64,000 nucleotides of DNA from Lampris incognitus (taxonomy: Eukaryota > Chordata > Actinopteri > Lampriformes > Lampridae), in contig NC_079212.1 of the NCBI RefSeq assembly GCF_029633865.1, positions 150,815,599 through 150,879,598 on the forward strand. The letters are read 5' to 3'. Below the pieces are notes generated by a model. The model was not told where the DNA came from. It saw nothing but the letters and a program-made list of their open reading frames with translations, and made no database searches. Positions 20,456-30,200 of this stretch are shown piece by piece. The position numbers and the translations under genes were made by a program. The stretch's first letter is position 1, and the number at the start of each line of letters is the position of its first letter.

Positions 20456-20929
20456 GTACAAACATCATCCACACTAACAACTCTAACAAACATGGCACAT
20501 TCTGACTCAGTAACACAGCTGCAGGAGTTAGAAGCTATGTGCCTTGCTCAATGGCACCTTGGTGGTTGGTGTTGATGGAGGGCAGGTGTCTCGCTGATAA
20601 ATAAACTGTAGGGTTCACACAGAGCGGTTTAGAGAGAAGCTACAGTCGAAACCATAGACATTATGATCCTGCAAGTCAGCTGGTCAGATAGTCTCATAGA
20701 AATAAATTGTCATATAGTAGAAGCAAAAGCTAGAAGAACAAGATGGCGAACTCAGCGGCTACCTCCATCATCAGCTCAGGAAATACTATATGCAGACCTT
20801 GAACTTCAAAGGTGCAAAAACATCATCAGCAAAAATACAGTAAAGATGTGGTGGACAGATATGAAGTGGCTTAAAGTGACATGTGAGTAAATAGTGCAAA
20901 TATTGCACGTGCCCAAAGGTGGTAGCACA
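20456..20929. other. non-coding stretch downstream of the exon
   Basis: No second exon, transposon protein or tandem repeat was recognised. If the RGS9BP-like exon is real, this is the start of its intron. Confidence 0.4.
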
Positions 20930-21950
20930 TCAGCCTCATCAGGCTGAGGAGATGTCTGAGTTCATTAGTGCCACAGCTTTTTGCAAGAAGCTGTTTTTCA
21001 GTCTCCTTGTGCATGTGTGGATTCATGTGAAGCACCTACGTGATGGGAGGAACTGAAACAGATGGTGTCCAGGGTGTGTAATGTCTTGTATGATGTTCTC
21101 CTAACAAAAAGTGCTGTGAAAATGTTCTAGTGAAAGCCAGACAATGTCCTGTGCTGCTTCCACAACACACTGGGGGTTTTTTTTGTCAGCTTTGGTGCAG
21201 CTACTGTACCAGGCTGTCATGCAGTTTGTTAGGATGCTCTCGATGGGTCATCTTTAAAAGTTGACAAGCAGCTTTTGGGGGAGGTTGGCCCTCCTTAGCC
21301 TCCTCAGAAAATAAAGGCCTTGTTGTGCCTTACCCACCACTGCTGAGGTGTTGTCAGACCAGGAGAGGTCCTCTGTGATGGTGACTCCCAGGAACCTGGA
21401 AATGGGGACTCTTCACAGCCTGTGTTGATGTGGACAGGACTGTGTGTGATCTTCTTGGAGGCCCTAAAGTCCACGACAATCTCCTTGGTCTTTTTCGTGT
21501 TTAAGACCAGGTTGTTGTTAACACACCACGTTGTCAGGTTCTGACACTCCTCCCTGTATGCCGCTTCATCGTTGTCTGATATGAGCCCAATGACTGTCGT
21601 ATCATCTGCAAACTTAACAATAGTGTTTTGAGGTGCGGATGGGTTGGCAGTCATGTGTGAACAGTGCATAAAGGAGGGAGCTCAGCACATAGCCCTGGGG
21701 GACACTGGTGCTCAGGATGAGGGTGGAGGATGTGTGCTTGCCCAGTCTTACAGTATGGGGGGGGGGGCGGGGCAGTTGATGACAGAGTCCAGTATCCAAT
21801 TGCATATGGATGGATATAGCCCTACCACCGTGTTTGGTATGATGGTGTTAAATGCCGCCGAGCTGGAATCAACAAAGAGGATCCTGACATAGGTTTTGGG
21901 TCTTTCCAGGTGAGAGAGGGCTGTATTTTGAGCCACACAGACAAGGCATC
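20930..21950 (-). pseudogene. Rex1/CR1-like LINE reverse transcriptase, 3' half
   Basis: Minus strand. Entering at about 21930 is FVDSSSAAFNTIIP (motif A), then after a frameshift TSVPQGYVLSSLLYALFTHDC (motif B, about 21740-21680), then NTIVKFADDTTVIGLI with the FADD catalytic motif C at about 21610-21570, and NNLVLNTKKTKEIVVDFR. The downstream sequence to 20930 still reads as the C-terminal FQFLPSRRCF and LKNSFLQKA words in shifting frames. These are hallmarks of the Rex1-type LINEs common in teleosts. It lacks the endonuclease and is dead. Confidence 0.75.
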
Positions 21951-21989
21951 CTCACCATTGCGCTGTCCTCCCGCTCATTAACGCATATG

Positions 21990-22655
21990 GCCTCCCCCTT
22001 GTGAGCTCTTCCTTCTGTGTTGGTCCGTGGACGTCACTGCCAGCTGTATCCAGCTTCTGCCTTCGTGAGCAGCGGCTTCGTGAGACTGACAACTTGTCTT
22101 ACTACCTCTTCTCTGTATTCTGCCCTAACCTCTTCATTTTGTTCTGATTTAGCTATTTTCCGTGCTTAGTTCACTTATCGCTAGATTCTCTAGTTTTTTC
22201 TTATACGAATCTTGTGTTTAGTAGGCAGCTTCTCATTCCTAGTTTGTTGCTAGCTTTGAGTTTAGCCTAGCTTAGCAGTTAGCTGTATTACATTCGCAGT
22301 CAAAGCAGCCTCATTAAAATGATGGTTTGTGGTGACTGCTCCATAGTTACAGATATGTTGTTTCTACTAGAGTGACGAGTCGGTGAGTTAGAGCAGCTGC
22401 TTTTGGCTAGGATTACGTTAGATGTGACAGGCACTCCAGATAGCCTTAGCCCCGGGCTTGACAGCAGACCTGCTATTGTTAGCACTAGCTCAGCTTCGTT
22501 GGCAGATGCGGTGGACTTTGTCTCTGTTAACTGGCGTGGAAAGGCTCGCACGAGCAAGCCACTGGTCGTGTGGTCTGGTTTGCAGTCCGGTTTTCAGCTT
22601 CTTCCTCAGAGCTGTAGCCTCCACCCCTCACGGTCTCACCATCCCACTTCTGACA
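21990..22655 (+). other. possible LINE 5' UTR and ORF1 start
   Basis: A T-rich leader (21990-22310) precedes a frame around an ATG near 22320 that encodes MMVCGDCSIVTDMLFLL and, after an in-frame stop or frameshift near 22372, ELEQLLLARITL and FVSVNWRGKARTSKPL. A Cys pair, short leucine zipper and 'VSV-W-R' stretch resemble ORF1 proteins of fish LINEs. On the other strand 22650-22667 reads like a gypsy-type primer site (tggtgtcagaagtggg), so an LTR-element leader is an alternative. Uncertain. Confidence 0.3.
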
Positions 22656-22664
22656 CCAATGTAG

Positions 22665-24644
22665 CGAATTCGGGCGGCAGTCCGGGAACCACCGCAGTTA
22701 GTCCTCAGCAGCCTGTAGCACCCCGTGTCGGAGGTCCGGAGACGGAGGACGCTCGGGTCCGTGGCCTGGTCAGCGGCCATCTGTGCATAGTCCAGGCCTA
22801 GGTGGACCGCTCCAATCACTGCCCTAGAGAGGCAGTCAGCTACCTGGTTAGACTTACCAGCAACGTGCTGGATGTCGGTAGTGAATTCCGAAATGTAGGA
22901 GAGTTGTCGCTGCTGGCGAGCGGACCATGGCTCGGCCGTATTGGACATGGCAAATGTGAGAGGCTTGTGGTCCACGTACGCAGTAAACTCGCGGCCCTCT
23001 AGCAGGAACCGGAAATGCCGGACGGCGAGCCAGAGACCGAGGAGTTCCCTGTCAAAAGTACTATACTTGCGCTCTCAGGGTGTAAGCTGGCGACTGAAAA
23101 AGGCCAAAGGCTGCCAAGCCCCCCCCCCACCCACTGAACCGCACCAACAGCATAGTCCGATGCATCTGTGGTTATGGAAATAGGCGCTGTAGGTGAAGGA
23201 TGCGCTAGCAGGGTAGCCTGGGAGAGCGCAGCTTTAGTCTCGGTGAACGCACGGTCCCGCTCTGCTGTCCAGTCGACCGCCTGGTTGAGGGACTTGCCTT
23301 TCAGCGCCTCGTACAGTGGCCGGATGTTAAAGGCGGCTCGGGGAATGACGCGGTGGTAGAATGTCACCATCCCGATGAACTCCCTGAGCGCACGAGCTGT
23401 TTGGGGGCGCGGAAAGGCCGCCACCGCTTCCACCTTTGAGGGCAGGGGGACCGCCCCGTCCCCAGTGATGCGGTGCCCGAGGAAATCAATGGCCGTCAGC
23501 CCAAACCGGCACTTCGCCGGGTTGACGATCAGCCCATGCTGGCTGAGGCGTGTGAAGAGGGCGTGAAGATGGGACAGGTGTTCTTCCTCGGAGGCGCTGG
23601 CGATGAGTATGTCGTCCAAATAGACGAAGATGAAAGGAAGGCCACGGAGCACTGAATCCATCAGCCGCTGAAAGGACTGGGCCGCATTTTTGAGTCCAAA
23701 TGGCATTCGTAGGAATTCAAATAGGCCGAATGGGGTAGTCACCGCTGTCTTGGGGATGTCCGAGGGGTGCACGGGAACTTGATGATAACCACGGACCAGG
23801 TCGACTTTGAGAAGACGCGTTTGCCAGACAGGTTTGCAGAAAAGTCCTGGATATGCGGGACAGGATAGCGGTCGGGCGTGGTGGCGTCATTTAGTCGGCG
23901 GTAGTCCCCGCATGGGCGCCAACCTCCATCAGGCTTAGCGACGATGTGGAGTGGGGACGCCCACGGGCTGTCAGAGCGGCGGATGATCCCCATGCGTTCC
24001 AGGTGCTCAAACTCAGACTTGGCAATGGCGAGTTTGGCGGGGTCGAGACGCCTGGCTCTGGCGTAGACCGGGGGCCCCTTCGTAGCAATGTGATGCTCCA
24101 CCCCATGCTTAGCGGTGGGTGCAGAGAAGGTAGGCTGGGTGAGGTCAGGGAACTCAGCGAGGAGGCGGTTGAACTTGTCTGCCTCTGAGAGAGAGTTGGA
24201 TAGACCTGCATAGGCCGCTTCCCCCCGCGTACATGCGAAGGAGGAGAAGGTTAAGGCGTCGACCAGACGGCTGTTCTGAATGTCCACTAGCAAACCGTAA
24301 GCGCACAAAAAATCAGCTCCGAGGAGGGGAAGCGTTACATTGGCCATGACGAACTCCCACGTGAAACGTTGTCCACCAAAACACAGTTCTACAGACCGCA
24401 CGCCGTAGGTGTGGATAGGGCTGCCGTCAGCCGTCGCCAACTGGGGGCCCCGCTCCCCGCCCATGATGTCGACGTCAGTAGCAGGGAGCACGCTTCTCTG
24501 TGCGCCCGTGTCACAGAGAAATCGCCGACCGGAGATGGTGTCGAGGATGAAGAGTAGCCTGCTCGTATCGCCAACACTCATGGCCACTACTGAGTGTTGG
24601 CCCTCTCGTTTCCCGTCGGCCTGTAGTTGCAGGGGGAACGGCAC
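22665..24644 (-). pseudogene. CsRn1-type pol: protease, RT, RNase H; frameshifted
   Basis: The first frame (24644 to about 23810) has the protease FLCDTGAQRSVLPA (DTG at about residues 41-43) and LLGADFLCAYGLLVD, then RT entry motifs [15 protein letters not shown] base is lost near 23810 at the motif A region. The next frame (23772-22999) has [15 protein letters not shown] and [11 protein letters not shown], the YLDD catalytic core, then [13 protein letters not shown] of RNase H. A C-run near 23121-23130 breaks the frame again. The last part (22975-22665) has DHKPLTFAM and VADCLSRA, then ends inside the integrase N-terminus. Confidence 0.78.
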
Positions 24645-25219
24645 CGTTTAGCTTTCGCACCAAATCGAGCGTGGTACATACAGAGTCCAGAGGGCTTGTA
24701 GGTAGGAGCCAGCACCCCGGCATGGGAGGAACGTTGTGTAGCGACGAAGAATCGGTCAGCCTCCTTTGCCAGCTCACGGGGATCAGTGATGGTGGAGTTA
24801 GCGAGCACAGTCTGGACGTGGGGCGGCATGTTGCGCAGAAACAGCTCCATAAACAGGAAACATGGCTTTTCTTGACCCAGTAGGTTTAACATCCTGCTCA
24901 TGAGCTCCGATGGTTTGCCATCTCCCAAGCCCTGAATTGCGAAGAGGCGACGTGCTCTCTCCGTTGTTGACAGTTCAAAAGTTTCAAGGAGGAGATGTTT
25001 AAGTGCGGCGTATTTACCATCGGCCGGTGGGTTGGTTATGAAACCGCTTATCCTGGAAGCCGTAGCGCCCCCCAGCGCTGCCACTACGTAGTAGCACCTG
25101 GTCTCGTCCGCTGTTATGTCTCTGAGCGGCGCGAACTGTGCCTCAGCCTGTGTGAACCACGTAGCCGCGGAGGACTCCCAAAACTCCGGCAGTTTCATTG
25201 CAACGGCGTTCGTAGCCAT
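24587..25219 (-). CDS. CsRn1-type gag with CHCC zinc motif
   Basis: A 210-codon frame with ATG at 25219. It opens with MATNAVAMKLPEFWES, followed by the clade signature WFTQAEAQFAPLRDI (about residues 21-35). The body is helical (YYVVAALGGATASRI, LFLRNMPPHVQTVLANS). The C-terminus carries C-MYHARFGAKAKRC-RSPC, i.e. a C-X3-H-X9-C-X3-C arrangement instead of the usual CCHC knuckle. This CHCC form is diagnostic of CsRn1-clade elements. The frame overlaps the pol frame by 58 bp. This gag is free of internal stops, so it is the best-preserved part of the element. Confidence 0.75.
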   Translation of the reverse strand: MATNAVAMKLPEFWESSAATWFTQAEAQFAPLRDITADETRCYYVVAALGGATASRISGFITNPPADGKYAALKHLLLETFELSTTERARRLFAIQGLGDGKPSELMSRMLNLLGQEKPCFLFMELFLRNMPPHVQTVLANSTITDPRELAKEADRFFVATQRSSHAGVLAPTYKPSGLCMYHARFGAKAKRCRSPCNYRPTGNERANTQ

Positions 25220-25420
25220 AATGTGTGTGTGGTTTCAGAAAACTTATCCGAAAACCGACGTCGGGGTCAACAGTGTAGAGGCGAAGGAACGGAGAAGACC
25301 GTAGGTTCACACTGTAGCCGTGTAGGCAACTTTCTTTAATCCACGGTAAATCAGAGACAACAAAACCACAGCTCGACTGAGCGGAGGCGGCAAGAATAAC
25401 CAGAAAACTGGCTGGACAAC

Positions 25421-25502
25421 CATGACTTAACCCTGTGTTAACCTGCCAGGGCAACAATGACTTAACCCTGTGTTAACCTGCCAGGGCAACCATGACTTAA
25501 CC
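25421..25502. repeat. 35-bp direct repeat in CsRn1 LTR region
   Basis: The unit 'catgacttaaccctgtgtta' + 'acctgccagggcaac' occurs from 25421 and 25456, with a partial third copy at 25491 (period 35 bp). It lies in the presumed U3 of the minus-strand element. Confidence 0.8.
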
Positions 25503-25789
25503 CTTAGTTCCCGGGGGGAATTCTATCCCCAATACGTGTCCACCACACTATCAGTCTTTCGGTCGTGATGTCACACGCGCGTTGCATTTTGGGAAAGCCG
25601 CCATCTTCCAAGTAACGTTAATCATTGTTGTTAGCTGTTAGCACAGATTTTTCTTACTAACTTTGTTAGTACGTCAAATATTTTTTACAAATTAAAGTTA
25701 ATATCACAGGTTTTTTCTCTGGTAAGGTTTTAGGTTAGGTGTATATTTTTTTTTTCAAGGTAACATTTTAGCTTAGATTGGATACATAT

Positions 25790-26044
25790 CTATATATTAG
25801 ATTAGTGCATGCAGGCGAGTTGGTTGGGTGTTCCTGTTGTGTGAAGAATTGCCACAGCAAATCCCACGATTGCTCTGGTATTAAACTCGAGAATGGGTCA
25901 CGCTTTTTTTCTTTCCCTTCTTGGAAGAGAAACGAAGGAAATAACATAGAGGACTTAACCAAGAGGTGCAGGACGGCGTGGGTTGCAGCAGTGAGACGCA
26001 AATCGATCACGTTCAAATACATTTCTGTTAGAAGACTAGACTAA
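25790..26044 (+). CDS. THAP zinc-finger exon
   Basis: A frame open from 25778 to the TAA at 26042-26044 encoding the first half of a THAP (C2CH, DNA-binding) domain: GCSCCVKNCHSKSHD (first Cys pair), SRFFSFPSW (the conserved F-x-F-P), RTAWVAAVRRKSITF (the invariant Trp and basic helix). The second half with the C-x2-H pair lies about 270 bp downstream. No in-frame ATG precedes the finger. A nearby ATG at 25808 is in another frame, so either an upstream exon supplies the start or the copy is mutated. THAP domains recognise transposon ends in P elements. Confidence 0.65.
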   Translation, partial: LYIRLVHAGELVGCSCCVKNCHSKSHDCSGIKLENGSRFFSFPSWKRNEGNNIEDLTKRCRTAWVAAVRRKSITFKYISVRRLD

Positions 26045-26307
26045 TACTTTATGTCTTTACTTTATGTTAAGAATCGTACTGACTACCGAACTTCTGCTGG
26101 AGGGAAAAAATGCAGCCTTCGTTTATACGGTCGTTTTGGGAGAATAAGAAAATGAACAGCGTCTCAGTGACGTAATCAATCCGCGCATGCAAGCGCAACA
26201 CCGCCCACTTGTGGACAAACAAAGTCGTAAACAAAATAGTACACAGTAACACATAGTCATACAAATGCCCTGGCGTCATATCTCAACAATTTCGACTGCA
26301 ATGTTAG

Positions 26308-26331
26308 TGTGCTCTTTGCATTTTCACAAAG
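26308..26331 (+). CDS. second THAP half-exon (C-x2-H)
   Basis: A short piece between an acceptor-like 'gttag' and a strong donor (caaag|gtaagc at 26331/26332). It reads VCSLHFHK, the C-x2-H-F signature that closes THAP domains. Too short for ordinary gene finders. The link to the upstream half is inferred from the domain order. Confidence 0.45.
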
Positions 26332-26653
26332 GTAAGCTTTCCTTTCTCTCATACACACATGACGTTAGCTAATGTTACGTAGCTAACATTACCGTACAGT
26401 CTCACAGGCACAGAACTGTTAAACTGGTTGTCTAACCGCGTTAGATGGATGATGATAACGCTGGCTAACATTGTACTTGCATACGATTTGAGTTAGCTAT
26501 GATTGCTATGATAAAAACGATTAATGACCCATAGCGTTAACGTTAGCTAGGTTACGTTTATGCAAACGTAAACAATGCCTCTGATCCTTGGAAGATGGCG
26601 CCCGGCGTCGCGTTGCCGTTGGAAACGGCCCAAGTCCGAAAGACTGATAGCAA

Positions 26654-26977
26654 ACTGTTGTGTTGTTATTTGATGGCGCCCTTATTCATTGTATTACGGT
26701 ACATTCAGATATGACGTCGCCACGTTCTCTGTGTGCAACAGTGTGTGTTGTAAGAGTCGGTAGTAGAGAGCCAAGAGACCTGCTGTATTTGCCTGAATAA
26801 ATATGCCTAGCGTTAAAGGCTAAAGAGAAAACAGCCAAACTTTGCTTATCCTCCATACGCAACAAGAACATCACGCACCCCAGCTCAACAGGTTATGGGC
26901 CCAGGCAGAGTTGGACACAAGCTAGCATTTCAGAAGAAGTTTAACGCGAAGTATTACACGGAACTTCTACAGGCTAT
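26654..26977 (+). mobile_element. Copia 5' LTR end, half-tRNA primer site and leader
   Basis: Bases 26891-26904 (ggttatgggcccag) are the exact complement of the anticodon arm of vertebrate initiator tRNA-Met, which Copia-type elements use as a half-tRNA primer. They directly follow 'ctcaaca', as an LTR end should. Upstream is LTR-like sequence with a poly(A) signal (gaataaat, about 26796). The leader continues to 26977, where gypsy F begins. Nothing else of this Copia element is recognised in the window. Confidence 0.6.
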
Positions 26978-27170
26978 TGTAATATTTGCTATTAATATTT
27001 GATTTGCTAATGTCCCTTACGGCTTTCCGTAGCGCCACAACAACGTCACGTGATGTACGTAACAACGTCAGTCGGAATCCGGTCGGTGAATAAACACCCA
27101 GGACGAGAGAAGTCGTCCTTGCTTTATTAATGTTATAAGTTAACATAGCCAGAGGGCACAGATCATTACA
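26978..27170 (+). repeat. 5' LTR of gypsy F
   Basis: 193 bp with TG...CA ends, a poly(A) hexamer in 'gtgaataaacaccc' and a CACGTG E-box (about 27047-27052). Confidence 0.9.
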
Positions 27171-27203
27171 TGGTGTCAGAGTAGCGGAGTTTAAATACCC
27201 AAT

Positions 27204-30200
27204 ATGGATTCGTACGGCGTTCCAGCTCCACGGATGGACTGGGAATCGGCGAACTTACCTGAAGCATGGAGACGATTTCGACAAACAACAGAGCTAATGT
27301 TCAAGGGCCCCCTGCGCGGGAAGAATGAAGAGGAGAAATGCAGCTACCTCCTGCTCTGGATAGGGGAAAAAGGGCGCGATGTGCACAACACTTGGACACT
27401 CAGCGGAGAACAGGCCAAGAAGCTAGAAACGTACTACGATAAGTACACTGAGTACATCACCCCCAAAGCAAACCCGATTTATGCCAGATATAAATTTCAT
27501 GAAAAGATGCAGGGAGAGGGTGAATCCTTCGAACAATTTGTAACTGAGCTAAAGCTCCTAGTCAAAGACTGTGGCTACCCAAATGCCGACGAGATGGTCA
27601 GGGACCGCATCGTGTTTGCCACCAACTCACCCAGAGTGAGAGAAAAGCTACTTAGCCAGGGAGCTGAGCTAACGCTAGAAAAAGCCATAGATGTAGCCCG
27701 CTCACACGAGCTAGCAAAGCAACAGCTAAAGTTTATGGGCCAGGGCAGCACACATGAAACGGTGCACGCAATAGGCAGAAAGACTTACAAACCGAACGCA
27801 CCCAAAGCAGCTAACGCTAACTTCAGACAAAGGGAAGGTAACGTTAGCACCGCCGCCAGGGCGTGTAGCTATTGTGGAGGGCTACACGGCGCTAAAGCCA
27901 CTTGCCCAGCTAAGGGTAAACAATGCATTAAATGCAAGAAGCTCAATCATTTTGCTAAAGTATGCAAGTCTAGCTCCCAGGGACAGACAAAGTACTACCG
28001 CGGCACAGTACATGCCGTCGGAGAGAACCCAGAAGAGTACACCACTGACAGAGAGCAGGAAGAACTGTACTTCGACAACATTACAGTGGAGAGCACCGCT
28101 GTGGGAGAACAGACAGAGCTGTACATAGACTGCATCTCAATAGAGAACAACGGAAAAAGCAACGAGCAGGCTTACGTAGAGGTTGGAATTGGCACACCTC
28201 CACAGAAGGTAAAGTTTAAACTAGACACTGGGGCACAGGCCAATACTATTCCCACCAACCTGTTCCAGGCGCTGTTCAAAAATGTGACACTGAAACCAGC
28301 AATACACAGACTCACTGAATATGGAGGAGGCGCGCTGAGCGTGAAAGGCACATGCAAACTCAAATGTAAGTGCAGAGACAATGCAATGATGCTGGACTTT
28401 TACGTCATTGACACAAACGCCCCACCAGTCATGGCAATGAAAACATGCCGTGACCTAAACGTGGTAAAAATAGTGATGGCTGTGAGCGAGGAAAACAATG
28501 TCACATCACAGAGCATAATGGATGAGTATGCAGATGTTTTCCAGGGAATAGGAGAGTTCCCAGGCGAGTGCACCTTCCACGTCACACCAGATGCAACGCC
28601 GGTCGTCTGCCCGCCACGCAGAATCCCCATCGCCCTACGCAGCAAACTGAGGGACGAGCTTGACAGCATGGAGAAAGGCGGCATAATCTGTAAGGTAACA
28701 GAACCCACAGAATGGGTGAACGCACTCGTCATTGTTGAGAAGCCAAAGACAGGCAAACTTAGAGTGTGTTTAGACCCCAGAGCTCTTAACAAAGTGATAC
28801 AACGACCTCACTACCCCCTCCCCACGCTGGAGGACGCCACCACAAAGCTCGCTGGAGCTGAGTACTTTAGCGTGTTAGACGCGCGGTCAGGCTATTGGGC
28901 CATCAAACTGAGCACTGAATCCTCAATGTTGACGACATTTAACACAGTGTTTGGCAGGTATCGTTTCCTCAGACTGCCATTCGGAATCGTGTCCGCTCAA
29001 GACGAGTTCCAGAGACGCGTGGATGAAACATATGAAGGATTGGACGGTGTGACGGCCATAGTGGACGACATACTAGTGTTCGGCAAGACTAAAGAGGAAC
29101 ATGACCAGCGTCTCAGAGCGATGCTGAAGCGCACAAGGGAGCGAGGGATGAGGCTCAACCCCGACAAGTGTCACATATGCGTGTCCGAGGTACGCTACTT
29201 CGGCCACACGCTCTCACACGAAGGCATCAAACCAGACCCACACAAGGTGAAGGCGGTCAAGGACATGCAACCCCCACAGAACAAAGCAGAGCTGGAGACA
29301 GTCCTCGGCATGATCAACTACCTCGCCAGATTCGCTCCACACCTCTCACAGATAAACTCACCCCTCAGACAGCTTCTGAAACAGGACAGTGAGTTTGTGT
29401 GGGATGCAGTCCACGACAAGGCATTCCAAGAGATGAAGAATCTCATTACACAGCACCCAGGTCCAGTACTCTCATATTTCGACCCACAGAAAGAGCTGCG
29501 ACTCCAAGTGGATGCATCCAAAAGTGGCCTTGGGGCTGTCATGCTCCAAGATGGCAAACCAATTGCCTATGCGTCCAAGTCACTCAACAGCACTGAAGAA
29601 AACTACGCACAGATAGAGAAGGAGCTCTACGCTGTGGTCTTCGGCTGCAAGAGGTTCCACGAGTACATGTACGGACGAAAAGTGATTGTGGAGTCAGACC
29701 ACAAGCCTCTGGAGGCAATACTAAAAAAGCCAATGGCAGCAGCACCACCCCGGCTGCAACGGATGATCCTGGCGCTCCAAAAATACGACATCCAAATCAT
29801 CCACCGCCCCGGTAAGGACATACCGGTGGCCGACACACTGTCACGCAAGTCAATAGAACACCACGACAGTGACCTACAGGGAGGGATGGAGGCCCAAGTG
29901 CACACAGTCCTCAGCAACATCCCTGTGAGCGACACAAGACTCACAGAAATCAAGCAGGAAACAGCGCAAGATCCACAGCTCACCGCACTCAGACGAGCCA
30001 CACTCACTGGCTGGCCAGACACAAAGAAAAAGTGCCCGCCCAGCATCCAGGAATACTGGAACCACAGAGCAGAAATCTCAGAAATGGACGGTATCCTGTT
30101 CAAAGGTGAGAGAATCATTGTCCCCCAAAAGCTTCGCAAGGACATGATACAGCGCATCCATGCCAGCCACCTCGGCGTGGAAAAAAGCAAATGCCGAGCA

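Larger units (their letters stand above)
22665..25540 (-). mobile_element. CsRn1-clade gypsy element, 5' two thirds
   Basis: Reads leftward: LTR/leader 25540-25250, gag, protease, RT, RNase H and the first residues of integrase, ending at about 22665. The primer site 'ttgaccccgacgtcgg' (minus strand, about 25270-25255) matches the tRNA-Trp-type site of CsRn1 elements. Integrase and 3' LTR are missing. A 35-bp direct repeat lies in its LTR region. Confidence 0.75.
25548..26650 (+). mobile_element. THAP-encoding element with terminal inverted repeats (P-like)
   Basis: A 1.1-kb block whose ends are inverted copies. The left end starts ctatcagtctttcgg (25548-25562) and the right end finishes ccgaaagactgatag (26636-26650). 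A second matching block, gccatcttccaag/cttggaagatggc, lies about 50 bp inside each end. It contains one THAP-domain exon and a second short exon-like piece but no catalytic domain, so it looks like an internally deleted, non-autonomous derivative of a P-type (or other THAP-bearing) transposon. No target duplication is evident at the ends. Confidence 0.55.

Noticed and set aside
22640..22670. A gypsy primer site (tggtgtcagaagtggg, minus strand) marking another LTR element
   Set aside because: The motif fits, but no LTR end or gag follows, and the plus strand reads like a LINE ORF1. I kept it only as an alternative.
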